NCBI GenBank assembly: GCA_949126835.1
Contig: OX421502.1
Location: 41,253,473-41,317,472 of the forward strand
Direction of reading: 5' to 3'
Source: Anisus vortex
Lineage: Eukaryota; Mollusca; Gastropoda; Planorbidae
DNA: 64,000 nucleotides
Part shown: piece after piece, positions 35,301 to 46,594 of the stretch
Position numbering within the stretch: position 1 is the first letter of the stretch
How the letters are laid out: every line of letters starts with the position of its first letter
Position numbers and translations under genes: made by a program
Notes under the pieces: generated by a model
Told to the model about the DNA's origin: nothing
The model's input: the letters and a program-made list of their open reading frames with translations, nothing else
Databases searched by the model: none

Positions 35301-35449
35301 GACAATAAGGTCACGTGTCTTTATAATAACCAATGGTGATTGGAACACCTGGCGACCCTACTTATAAATGTTTGTAAACTGCGCTATTGTCTTGACTGTA
35401 TATTGTGTCAGTGTTTTTAACTTTAATCTTGAGAATAGCTCTAGCCTAC

Positions 35450-35512
35450 ACATTTTGGCTAGCTATACTACACATTTTGGCTAGCTATACTACACATTGT
35501 GCTAGATAGGCT
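35450..35512. repeat. 22-bp triplication
   Basis: Three copies keyed by TACACATTTTGGCTAGCTA, the last diverged. Confidence 0.85.
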
Positions 35513-36100
35513 ACACGGAAAATCAGAATTCAAAGCTCAGAAAACGTTAATAAATAATATTTAAATATGACCATTGAAAATTTGAATGAAAATACTAATA
35601 ATTACATACACTTAGTTGCACTGTTAGTTTTAAATATTTGAGGATGAAATTGTTCATTAGTACAGAATTTGCTAGTTAAAGAAAACTCCTCCCTCCCCTT
35701 GCACTAGTTGCTCCTACCCTATCGAGTGATCCTGTTTTAAGCCACTGCTAAACAATCTAATAGAACCATTATCTGGAAAGTCAAAATATATTTGAACAGA
35801 TTTTCGAATTCTTTTCAGTAGGCCTACAGGGTAGGCATATTTAGCCTTACAGCTCTAAAATATTTTTTTATTTTTATAACATGAAAATAAATTACAAATA
35901 ATTGTGTTCGGACTCCCATGCTTGTGTTAAAAATAAGAATTTTTAAACACTTGCAAAGAAAAAAGAACGAAACAAAGTTCTTGGCCTACTTAGCCGAAGT
36001 GGAAGTCAGTCACCTGTCAACTAATCCAGTTAAAGCTGAAGGAGAATTAAACAAAATGGCTCCCCCCCCCCTGGAATGTTTAGTTGTATATGTAGTATAA

Positions 36101-36924
36101 GGCCTAGTTATCAAAATATAGTTAGTACTAGCCCTCCCCCATGTAGGTCTAGTTATCAAAATATAGTTAGTATTAGCCCTCCGCCAATGTAGGCCTAGCT
36201 ATCAAAATATAGTTAGTATTAGCCCTCCGCCAATGTAGGGCTAGCTATCAAAATATAGTTAGTATTAGCCCTCCGACAATGTAGGCCTAGCTATCAAAAT
36301 ATAGTTAGTATTAGCCCTCCGCCAATGTAGGCCTAGTTATCAAAATATAGTTAGAATTAGCCCTCCGCCAATGTAGGCCTAGCTATCAAAATATAGTTAG
36401 TAGGCTATTAGCCCTCCGCCAATGTAGGCCTAGTTATCAAAATATAGTTAGTATTAGCCCTCCGCCAATGTAGGCCTAGTTATCAAAATATAGTTAGTAT
36501 TAGCCCTCCGCCAATGTAGGCCTAGGTATCAAAATATAGTTAGTATTAGCCCTCCGTCAATGTAGGCCTAGTTATCAAAATATAGTTAGTATTAGCCCTC
36601 CGCCAATGTAGGCCTAGTTATCAAAATATAGTTAGTATTAGCCCTCCGCCAATGTAGGCCTAGTTATCAAAGTATAGTTAGTATTAGCCCTCCGCCAATG
36701 TAGGCCTAGTTATCAAAATATAGTTAGAATTAGCCCTCCGCCAATGTAGACCTAGGTATCAAAATATAGTTAGTATTAGCCCTCCGCCAATGTAGGCCTA
36801 GTTATCAAAATATAGTTAGTATTAGCCCTCCGCCAATGTAGGCCTAGTTATCAAAATATAGTTAGTATTAGCCCTCCGCCAATGTAGACCTAGGTATCAA
36901 AATAAAGTTAGTACTAGTCCTCTC
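36101..36924. repeat. 46-bp minisatellite upstream of the first RhoGAP exon
   Basis: About 18 copies keyed by CCTAGTTATCAAAATATAGT and TTAGCCCTCCGCCAATGTAG. It ends about 430 bp before the exon at 37351, so it lies in the preceding intron or 5' region of the gene. Confidence 0.96.
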
Positions 36925-37240
36925 CCTTTCATCCATCAATTTCATTTTTTTTTAAACAACCTTTTCAATGTACTTTGCCTAGTCCTAATCCTTTTTTTTG
37001 GCACTGTAACTGAAATATTGCATGTCATGTCCCCAACTTCTCGGGACTCCCTCACCCTTTAGCCTCCCGCAGCCCCAAATGTTCTATATAATTTATTCAT
37101 AAGTATATTTTTCTCTCCATGATATCCACCTAATTAATAAAAAGTCTATTGAAAAAAGTAAAGTACCCGTCAGGTACCCATCAGAGCTAGGTAGACTCAG
37201 GGACTCGGCTACCGTGCCCCCTTATTGAAAGCAGTTGTTT

Positions 37241-37354
37241 AATTATTGTAGAAGAAACTATATTTAACTATGTCAATATCTTTAATGTTTTAGGGTTAAT
37301 TATTGTAGAAGAAACTATATTTAACTATGTCAATATCTTTAATGTTTTAGGGTT
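37241..37354 (+). repeat. 57-bp tandem duplication of a 3' splice site
   Basis: Two copies (37241-37297 and 37298-37354) of a unit with AACTATGTCAATATCTTTAA and TGTTTTAGGGTT. Each has a full branch-point-like region, a T-rich stretch, an AG and the first four exon bases GGTT. The downstream AG (37349-37350) opens the coding exon. Use of the upstream AG (37292-37293) would add 57 bases in frame, but the second added codon is TAA. Confidence 0.95.
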
Positions 37355-37507
37355 CTTTTACATGGTCAAGTATGAGTGGACGGAAAGTTCAGCTTAGATC
37401 AGAGAGCATCCTTAATCTTACTGAAGCTGAAAGATTAACCCTACAAAAAATTGCATTGTCCAACCTACAGTCAATGGACATAGGCTGTCCTGTTGCCATA
37501 CCTAAAG
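37351..37507 (+). CDS. RhoGAP gene, first exon visible
   Basis: 157-nt exon between an AG acceptor and a G|GTAATG donor, ending in phase 1. It encodes 52 residues beginning GSFTWSSMSGRKVQL and containing LTEAERLTLQKIAL and DIGCPVAIPK. A Ser-Gly-Arg-Lys-Val stretch followed by an acidic, leucine-rich helix and a closing IPK is characteristic of the segment before the GAP domain in ARHGAP6-type proteins. Upstream exons, including the start codon, were not found. The exon's own last bases are the founder of the 31-bp array in the following intron. Confidence 0.9.
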
Positions 37508-39020
37508 GTAATGTCATGTTCTGTTGCTATACCTAAAGGTAATGTCATGTCCTGTTGCTATACCTAAAGGTAATGTCATGTTCTGTTGCTATACCTAAAG
37601 GTAATGTCATGTCCTGTTGCTATACCTAAAGGTAATGTCATGTTCTGTTGCTATACCTAAAGGTAATGTCATGTTCTGTTGCTATACCTAAATGTCATGT
37701 CCTGTTGCTATACCTAAAGGTAATGTCATGTTCTGTTGCTATACCTAAAGGTAATGTCATGTCCTGTTGCTATACCTAAAGGTAATGTCATGTTCTGTTG
37801 CTATACCTAAAGGTAATGTCATGTTCTGTTGCTATACCTAAAGGTAATGTCATGTCCTGTTGCTATACCTAAAGGTAATGTCATGTTCTGTTGCTATACC
37901 TAAAGGTAATGTCATGTTCTGTTGCTATACCTAAAGGTAATGTCATGTCCTGTTGCTATACCTAAAGGTAATGTCATGTCCTGTTGCTATACCTAAAGGT
38001 AATGTCATGTCCTGTTGCTATACCTAAATGTAATGTCATGTCCTGTTGCTATACCTAAAGGTAATGTCATGTCCTGTTGCTATACCTAAAGGTAATGTCA
38101 TGTCCTGTTGCTATACCTAAAGGTAATGTCATGTCCTGTTGCTATACCTAAAGGTAATGTCATGTTCTGTTGCTATACCTAAAGGTAATGTCATGTCCTG
38201 TTGCTATACCTAAAGGTAATGTCATGTTCTGTTGCTATACCTAAAGGTAATGTCATGTCATGTTGCTATACCTAAAGGTAATGTCATGTCCTGTTGCTAT
38301 ACCTAAAGGTAATGTCATGTCCTGTTGCTATACCTAAAGGTAATGTCATGTTCTGTTGCTATACCTAAAGGTAATGTCATGTCCTGTTGCTATACCTAAA
38401 GGTAATGTCATGTCCTGTTGCTATACCTAAAGGTAATGTCATGTCCTGTTGCTATACCTAAAGGTAATGTCATGTCCTGTTGCTATCCCTAAAGGTAATG
38501 TCATGCCCTGTTGCTATACCTAAAGGTAATGTCATGTTCTGTTGCTATACCTAAAGGTAATGTCATGTTCTGTTGCTATACCTAAAGGTAATGTCATGTC
38601 CTGTTGCTATACCTAAAGGTAATGTCATGTTCTGTTGCCATACCTAAAGGTAATGTCATGTCATGTTGCTATACCTAAAGGTAATGTCATGTCCTGTTGC
38701 TATACCTCAAGGTAATGTCATGTCCTGTTGCTATACCTAAAGGTAATGTCATGTTCTGTTGCTATACCTAAAGGTAATGTCATGTCCTGTTGCTATACCT
38801 AAAGGTAATGTCATGTTCTGTTGCTATACCTAAAGGTAATGTCATGTCATGTTGCTATACCTAAAGGTAATGTCATGTCCTGTTGCTATACCTAAATGTA
38901 ATGTCATGTCATGTTGCTATACCTAAAGGTAATTTCATGTCATGTTGCTATACCTAAATGTAATGTCATGTCATGTTGCTATACCTAAAGGTAATTTCAT
39001 GTCCTGTTGCTATACTTAAA
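37487..39020 (+). repeat. 31-bp minisatellite made of the exon end and its 5' splice site
   Basis: About 49 copies. The first copy starts inside the coding exon (37487), and every unit carries TTGCTATACCTAAAG|GTAAT, that is the last exon bases plus the donor. Units are 31 bp; a few have lost GGTA (near 37690), and some carry AAATGTAA instead of AAAGGTAA. Use of any downstream donor would run through GTAATGTC and meet TAA within the first added unit, so only the first donor keeps the frame open. Confidence 0.97.
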
Positions 39021-40433
39021 TTAATTATCATGTCCCTTATATATTCTATAGGGTATCTAAAAATAAATGCATCCTGTTCGTAGCCTGCCTATACCTATAG
39101 CCTAACGGTCAAGGTGGGGGGGGGGGGGGTTAAGATTGAACTAAATAACCAGATTGCTTGGGGCATTAAAGAAGTGGGCATTACAGCAAATGTCAGTAGC
39201 ATGAATTGACTATGATCACTGACCCATATGTTGCAGTTGACTGTTTACTGGCATTAAAAAAAAGAGTATTTTATGATTTGTTATAGATGATATTTTAACT
39301 TACTGTACTTGCTGTATTTTATGATTTGTTATAGATGATATTTTAACTTACTGTACTTGCTGTATTTTATGATTTGTTATAGATGATATTTTAACTTACT
39401 GTACTTGCTGTATTTTATGATTTGTTATAGATGATATTTTAACTTACTGTACTTGTATTAGGGAGGGGGGGGGGGGCAAAAATTGTTTGATGAACAAATT
39501 GAATTAAATAAAAGTTCTCTGTCTTGAAATAAGGTAACATGAACTACAACTAACTTAACCTTGAACAATAAAAAATGTAAAAAAAAAATGGGCTCTTGTC
39601 ACACATTAGATGTTAGCTTTAAATGTCCATCTTGTCCGTCATGGATTGATTTTCAAAATTCATTTCAGTCTCTAGCGTCTCCTAGATCTAAATAAAAAAG
39701 ATATAAAAAAAAAACTCTATGTAATGAAACAATTTTTTAGGAGAGAGAGAAAGAGGGAGCCACTAGTTGGTGAGTAAAATAAATCATGATCTGTCAAGGA
39801 AGAAACAAAATAAATGATCCGTCAATGCAGGGGAAAGCCGAATTGTTTAATGTCATGAATTGTACAAAACATCAGTGACTTGTTTAATGTCATGAATTGT
39901 ACAAAACATCAGTGACTTGTTTAATGTCATGTATTGTACAAAACATCAGTGACTTGTTTAATGTCATGTATTGTACAAAACATCAGTGACTTGTTTAATG
40001 TCATGAATTGTACAAAACATCAGTGACTTGTTTAATGTCATGAATTGTACAAAACATCAGTGACTTGTTTAATGTCATAAATTGTACAAAACATCAGTGA
40101 CTTGTTTAATGTCATGAATTGTACAAAACATCAATGACTTGTTTAATGCCATGTATTGTACAAAACATCAGTGACTTGTTTAATGTCATGAATTGTACAA
40201 AACATCAGTGACTTGTTTAATGTCATGTATTGTACAAAACATCAGTGACTTGTTTAATGTCATGAATTGTACAAAATTGTAGCAGTGTAACTTACTGGCA
40301 ACCGGAGAACTAGACTTACATTGATGATTTCATTCAGCTCTAGCAGGGTTCATATAAGTTGGGAATGTTTGGGAAATTTTATTTAAGTTTGAGAAAAATA
40401 AAGAAAACAAAACCTTTTTTTAAAGAAATAAAT
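39021..40433. other. Intron 1 remainder with two minisatellites
   Basis: A 48-bp unit (39265-39456, about four copies, keyed by TATTTTATGATTTGTTATAG) and a 37-bp unit (39844-40275, about 11-12 copies, keyed by GTTTAATGTCATGAATTGTA then CAAAACATCAGTGACTT). A G-run lies at 39116-39130. No additional exon is seen. Confidence 0.9.
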
Positions 40434-42126
40434 AGCTGTAAACATAAAGACAGTCATAGCTGTAAACATAAAGACAGTCATAGCTGTAAACATAAAGACA
40501 GTCATAGCTGTAAACATAAAGACAGTCATAGCTGTAAACATAAAGACAGTCATAGCTGTAAACATAAAGACAGTCATAGCTGTAAACATAAAGACAGTCA
40601 TAGCTGTAAACATAAAGACAGTCATAGCTGTAAACATAAAGACAGTCATAGCTGTAAACATAAAGACAGTCATAGCTGTAAACATAAAGACAGTCATAGC
40701 TGTAAACATAAAGACAGTCATAGCTGTAAACATAAAGACAGTCATAGCTGTAAACATAAAGACAGTCATAGCTGTAAACATAAAGACAGTCATAGCTGTA
40801 AACATAAAGACAGTCATAGCTGTAAACATAAAGACAGTCATAGCTGTAAACATAAAGAAAGTCATAGCTGTAAACATAGAGACAGTCATAGCTGTAAACA
40901 TAGAGACAGTCATAGCTGTAAACATAAAGACAGTCATAGATGTAAACATAAAGACAGTCATAGCTGTAAACATAAAGACAGTCATAGCTCTAAACATAAG
41001 ACAGTCATAGCTGTAAACATAAAGACAGTTGTAGCTGTAAACATAAAGACAGTCGTAGCTGTAAACATAAAGACAGTCATAGCTGTAAACATAAAGACAG
41101 TCGTAGCTGTAAACATAAAGACAGTCATAGCTGTAAACATAAAGACAGTCGTAGCTGTAAACATAAAGACAGTCGTAGCTGTAAACATAAAGACAGTCGT
41201 AGCTGTAAACATAAAGACAGTCGTAGCTGTAAACATAAAGACAGTCGTAGCTGTAAACATAAAGACAGTCGTAGCTGTAAACATAAAGACAGTCGTAGCT
41301 GTAAACATAAAGACAGTCGTAGCTGTAAACATAAAGACAGTCATAGCTGTAAACATAAAGACAGTCGTAGCTGAAAACATAAAGACAGTCGTAGCTGTAA
41401 ACATAAAGACAGTCATAGCTGTAAACATAAAGACAGTCGTAGCTGTAAACATAAAGACAGTCGTAGCTGTAAACATAAAGACAGTCGTAGCTGTAAACAT
41501 AAAGACAGTCGTAGCTGTAAACATAAAGACAGTCGTAGCTGTAAACATAAAGACAGTCGTAGCTGTAAACATAAAGACAGTCGTAGCTGTAAACATAAAG
41601 ACAGTCATAGCTGTAAACATAAAGACAGTCGTAGCTGTAAACATAAAGACAGTCATAGCTGTAAACATAAAGACAGTCGTAGATGTAAACATAAAGACAG
41701 TCGTAGCTGTAAACATAAAGACAGTCATAGCTGTAAACATAAAGACAGTCATAGCTGTAAACATAAAGACAGTCGTAGCTGTAAACATAAAGACAGTCGT
41801 AGCTGTAAACATAAAGACAGTCGTAGCTGTAAACATAAAGACAGTCGTAACTGTAAACATAAAGACAGTCGTAGCTGTAAACATAAAGACAGTCGTAGCT
41901 GTAAACATAAAGACAGTCGTAGATGTAAACATAAAGACAGTCATAGCTGTAAACATAAAGACAGTCGTAGCTGTAAACTTAAAGACAGTCATAGCTGTAA
42001 ACATAAAGACAGTCGTAGCTGTAAACATAAAGACAGTCATAGCTGTAAACATAAAGACAGTCATAGCTGTAAACATAAAGACAGTCGTAGCTGTAAACAT
42101 AAAGACAGTCGTAATTGTAAACATGC
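40434..42126. repeat. 24-bp minisatellite, about 70 copies
   Basis: Unit AGCTGTAAACATAAAGACAG followed by TCAT or TCGT. The first 23 or so units are nearly uniform TCAT; after a one-base loss near 40999 most units are TCGT. Because 24 is divisible by three, long frames stay open on both strands: a + strand frame repeating SCKHKDSH then VAVNIKTV, and minus strand frames repeating TVFMFTAM. None is bounded by splice sites joining the RhoGAP frame, so I do not treat them as genes. Confidence 0.97.
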
Positions 42127-42255
42127 ATAGTGTATAAAGTGTGGAAGCTAAAGTAGGGCTGACACTTTAGAAAATGGTGCATTAATGCCATTTAACTTTT
42201 AGATCAAATCCACAATTGTGTACAAAAGCAGAATGAGCATGGTAAATGTGATTGC

Positions 42256-42447
42256 ATGGAGAGTCACTCTATAAATGGAGAGTCACACTATAAATGGAGA
42301 GTCACACTATAAATGGAGAGTCACACTATAAATGGAGAGTCACTATATAAATGGAGAGTCACACTATATATGGAGAGTCACACTTTACATGGAGAATCAC
42401 ACTATACATGGAGAGTCACACTATACATGGAGAATCACACTATACAA
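42256..42447. repeat. 19-bp minisatellite
   Basis: About ten copies of ATGGAGAGTCACACTATAA with small changes, about 150 bp before the second exon. Confidence 0.93.
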
Positions 42448-42593
42448 ATGGTTACCATTAATATAATCTATGACTTTGTTTGTAAAATTTTTGATTTTAG
42501 AGTAAGAATCTTGTCTACGCTTGTCCAAGCATGGGACAGAGGAGTTTAAAGACTAAAAAGATAAATAAGACACACACAAATTTGTATTTTCAG

Positions 42594-42698
42594 AAAATGA
42601 AGAATTACAAAGAACAAAAAAATCTTCACTATCTTTAAAGAGACGCTCAAAATCTGTAAGTGCACCAGCACTGGATGCCATGGGTAAAGGCAGTAAAG
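42594..42698 (+). CDS. RhoGAP gene, second exon visible
   Basis: 105-nt exon with acceptor TTTTCAG and donor AAAG|GTAAGA. With the G carried from the previous exon it encodes ENEELQRTKKSS, then SLKRRSKSVSAPALDAMGKG and SK: a basic, serine-rich linker with an RRSKS site that looks like a basophilic kinase target. It ends in phase 1. Intron 1 is 5,086 bp. The last coding bases are GGCAGTAAAG; AGTAAAG and the donor together are the founder of the 20/21-bp array that fills most of the following intron. Confidence 0.9.
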
Positions 42699-45600
42699 GT
42701 AAGAGTTATAACAGTAAAGGTAAGAGTTATAACAGTAAAGGTAAGAGTTATAACAGTAAAGGTAAGAATATAACAGTAAAGGTAAGAGTTATAACAGTAA
42801 AGGCGAGAGTTATAACAGTAAAGGTAAGAGTTATAACAGTAAAGGTAAGAGTTATAACAGTAAAGGTAAGAATATAACAGTAAAGGTAAGAGTTATAACA
42901 GTAAAGGTAAGAGTTATAACAGTAAAGGTAAGAGTTATAACAGTAAAGGTAAGAGTTATAACAGTAAAGGTAAGAATATAACAGTAAAGGTAAGAATATA
43001 ACAGTAAAGGTAAGAGTTATAACAGTAAAGGCGAGAGTTATAACAGTAATGGCAAGAGTTATAACAGTAAAGGTAAGAATATAACAGTAAAGGTAAGAAT
43101 ATAACAGTAAAGGTAAGAGTTATAACAGTAAAGGCGAGAGTTATAACAGTAAAGGCAAGAGTTATAACAGTAAAGGTAAGAATATAACAGTAAAGGTAAG
43201 AATATAACAGTAAAGGTAAGAGTTATAACAGTAAAGGCGAGAGTTATAACAGTAAAGGCAAGAGTTATAACAGTAAAGGTAAGAATATAACAGTAAAGGT
43301 AAGAATATAACAGTAAAGGTAAGAGTTATAACAGTAAAGGTAAGAATATAACAGTAAAGGTAAGAATATAACAGTAAAGGTAAGAATATAACAGTAATGG
43401 TAAGAGTTATAACAGTAAAGGCGAGAGTTATAACAGTAAAGGCAAGAGTTATAACAGTAAAGGTAAGAATATAACAGTAAAGGTAAGAATATAACAGTAA
43501 AGGTAAGAGTTATAACAGTAAAGGTAAGAGTTATAACAGTAAAGGCAAAGTTATAACAGTAAAGGTAAGAATATAACAGTAAAGGTAAGAGTTACAACAG
43601 TAAAGGTAAGAATATAACAGTAAAGGTAAGAGTTATAACAGTAAAGGCAAAGTTATAACAGTAAAGGTAAGAGTTATAACAGTAAAGGTAAGAATATAAC
43701 AGTAAAGGTAAGAGTTATAACAGTAAAGGTAAGAGTTATAACAGTAAAGGTAAGAATATAACAGTAAAGGTAAGAGTTATAACAGTAAAGGCGAGAGTTA
43801 TAACAGTAAAGGCAAGAGTTATAACAGTAAAGGTAAGAATATAACAGTAAAGGTAAGAATATAACAGTAAAGGTAAGAGTTATAACAGTAAAGGTAAGAA
43901 TATAACAGTAAAGGTAAGAATATAACAGTAAAGGTAAGAGTTATAACAGTAAAGGCGAGAGTTATAACAGTAAAGGCAAGAGTTATAACAGTAAAGGTAA
44001 GAATATAACAGTAAAGGTAAGAATATAACAGTAAAGGTAAGAATATAACAGTAAAGGTAAGAATATAACAGTAAAGGTAAGAATATAACAGTAAAGGTAA
44101 GAATATAACAGTAAAGGTAAGAGTTATAACAGTAAAGGTAAGAATATAACAGTAAAGGTAAGAATATAACAGTAAAGGTAAGAATATAACAGTAAAGGCA
44201 AGAGTTATAACAGTAAAGGCAAGAGTTATAACAGTAAAGGCAAGAATATAACAGTAAAGGTAAGAATATAACAGTAAAGGTAAGAATATAACAGTAAAGG
44301 CAAGAGTTATAACAGTAAAGGCAAGAGTTATAACAGTAAAGGTAAGAATATAACAGTAAAGGTAAGAATATAACAGTAAAGGTAAGAGTTATAACAGTAA
44401 AGGTAAGAGTTATAACAGTAAAGGCAAAGTTATAACAGTAAAGGTAAGAATATAACAGTAAAGGTAAGAGTTATAACAGTAAAGGTAAGGATATAACAGT
44501 AAAGGTAAGAGTTATAACAGTAAAGGTAAGAATATAACAGTAAAGGTAAGAGTTATAACAGTAAAGGTAAGAATATAACAGTAAAGGTAAGAGTTATAAC
44601 AGTAAAGGTAAGAATATAACAGTAAAGGTAAGAATATAACAGTAAAGGTAAGAGTTATAACAGTAAAGGTAAGAGTTATAACAGTAAAGGTAAGAATATA
44701 ACAGTAAAGGTAAGAATATAACAGTAAAGGTAAGAGTTATAACAGTAAAGGTAAGAATATAACAGTAAAGGTAAGAGTTATAACAGTAAAGGTAAGAGTT
44801 ATAACAGTAAAGGTAAGAATATAACAGTAAAGGTAAGAGTTATAACAGTAAAGGCGAGAGTTATAACAGTAAAGGCAAGAGTTATAACAGTAAAGGTAAG
44901 AATATAACAGTAAAGGTAAGAATATAACAGTAAAGGTAAGAGTTATAACAGTAAAGGTAAGAATATAACAGTAAAGGTAAGAATATAACAGTAAAGGTAA
45001 GAGTTATAACAGTAAAGGCGAGAGTTATAACAGTAAAGGCAAGAGTTATAACAGTAAAGGTAAGAATATAACAGTAAAGGTAAGAATATAACAGTAAAGG
45101 TAAGAATATAACAGTAAAGGTAAGAATATAACAGTAAAGGTAAGAATATAACAGTAAAGGTAAGAATATAACAGTAAAGGTAAGAGTTATAACAGTAAAG
45201 GTAAGAATATAACAGTAAAGGTAAGAATATAACAGTAAAGGTAAGAATATAACAGTAAAGGCAAGAGTTATAACAGTAAAGGCAAGAATATAACAGTAAA
45301 GGTAAGAATATAACAGTAAAGGCAAGAGTTATAACAGTAAAGGTAAGAGTTATAACAGTAAAGGCAAGAGTTATAACAGTAAAGGTAAGAATATAACAGT
45401 AAAGGTAAGAATATAACAGTAAAGGCAAGAGTTATAACAGTAAAGGCAAGAGTTATAACAGTAAAGGTAAGAGTTATAACAGTAAAGGTAAGAATATAAC
45501 AGTAAAGGTAAGAATATAACAGTAAAGGCAAGAGTTATAACAGTAAAGGCAAGAGTTATAACAGTAAAGGCAAGAGTTATAACAGTAAAGGCAAGAGTTA

Positions 45601-45905
45601 TAACAGTAAAGGTAAGAATATAACAGTAAAGGTAAGAATATAACAGTAAAGGCAAGAGTTATAACAGTAAAGGTAAGAATATAACAGTAAAGGTAAGAAT
45701 ATAACAGTAAAGGTAAGAATATAACAGTAAAGGCAAGAGTTATAACAGTAAAGGTAAGAATATAACAGTAAAGGTAAGAATATAACAGTAAAGGTAAGAA
45801 TATAACAGTAAAGGTAAGAATATAACAGTAAAGGTAAGAGTTATAACAGTAAAGGTAAGAATATAACAGTAAAGGTAAGAGTTATAACAGTAAAGGTAAA
45901 GAGTT
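42691..45905 (+). repeat. 20/21-bp minisatellite made of the exon end and its 5' splice site
   Basis: About 157 copies of AGTAAAG|GTAAGAGTTATA plus AC (21 bp) or AGTAAAG|GTAAGAATATAAC (20 bp). Each GTAA unit contains AAAG|GTAAGA, a near-ideal match to U1 snRNA. Some units read GGCAAGAG or GGCGAGAG, replacing the GT by GC. The first three 21-bp units are in frame and open: use of donor 2, 3 or 4 would insert one to three copies of GKSYNSK without shifting the frame; the first 20-bp unit then breaks phase. Mixed units form recurring blocks of about 100 bp. Confidence 0.97.
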
Positions 45906-46236
45906 ATAATGTTAACTAATTAAAATGTTTGTAGTTTCTTTTAATTAAATAAATAAAAATAATTTAAAATGTAGACTTTTTAATGTAAAATTTACCTTTT
46001 CATTAAAAGAGGGCTTTTTATTTAAACACACAGGCTGAACAAACCAGGGAAATGGACGACTTTACATCAATTAAATATCAAAATGCAAAACCGCTGTACA
46101 TGATAGAATACTCTTCTGTATAGAATAGAAGTAGTGTCTGTAAATTATAATGTGAAAAGTTTTGTCTCATGTGATGTCTGTTACATTTCACATACTCACA
46201 ACTATCATTTTTTTCCTGCATGTTTTATTTTATTCT

Positions 46237-46241
46237 AGCAG
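46237..46241 (+). promoter_or_regulatory. NAGNAG tandem 3' splice site
   Basis: TAGCAG gives two acceptors three bases apart. Choice of the first yields an Ala codon (GCA) before DGKG; choice of the second yields the junction codon GAT directly. Confidence 0.8.
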
Positions 46242-46489
46242 ATGGTAAAGGTCAAGGTTTGGTATTTGGCATTTCCTTGTATAAATGTATAATAAATGAT
46301 AAAGACCTAGAGAAAAGGAGAAAAAGGTTAGCAGACGTCACTGGAACCAGTTCTTCCCTCAAACTAAAAGGTGAAGTCAATGAAATTTCAGAATCAACTA
46401 GGCCAACAAGGAAGTCCAGCAGTTCATCTCAAGGCTCAGTAGACAATTTGATTTCCCCACAGAATGATTTTTCTGTTTCATCTCACAAG
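46239..46489 (+). CDS. RhoGAP gene, third exon visible, with tandem acceptor
   Basis: Encodes DGKGQGLVFGISLYKCIIND, then KDLEKRRKRLADVTGTSSSL, then a serine-rich tail ending in DFSVSSHK, and leaves in phase 0 through AAG|GTAATT. The LVFGISLYKCIIND stretch is the usual short motif ahead of the GAP domain in ARHGAP6-type proteins (FG-x-x-L, then an Asn-Asp). The acceptor is TTCTAGCAG, so either AG can be used; both keep the frame and differ by a single alanine codon. Intron 2 is 3,540 bp. Confidence 0.92.
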
Positions 46490-46594
46490 GTAATTTCACT
46501 TTAATCTACTCAATAGAGTTCTCACAAGGTAGTTTCACTTTAATCTACTCAATAGAGTTCTCACAAGGTAGTTTCACTTTAATCTTCTCTAGTG
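46480..46594 (+). repeat. 39-bp triplication made of the exon end and its 5' splice site
   Basis: Three copies keyed by CTCACAAG|GTAATTTCAC (first) and CTCACAAG|GTAGTTTCAC (second and third) followed by TTTAATCTACTCAATAGAG. Each carries the last eight exon bases and a donor. 39 is divisible by three, but read-through from the first donor meets TAA after five codons. Confidence 0.95.

Noticed and set aside
35918..36100. Upstream RhoGAP exon
   Set aside because: The frame has no good splice junction or family resemblance and runs into the 46-bp array.
40359..42137. 592-codon open frame and the opposite-strand frames as genes
   Set aside because: Low-complexity translation of a 24-bp array, open on both strands, with a frame change where one base is lost.
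44882..45655. Several minus-strand frames rich in Leu, Tyr and Phe, resembling membrane proteins
   Set aside because: They are the reverse reading of the 20/21-bp splice-donor array.
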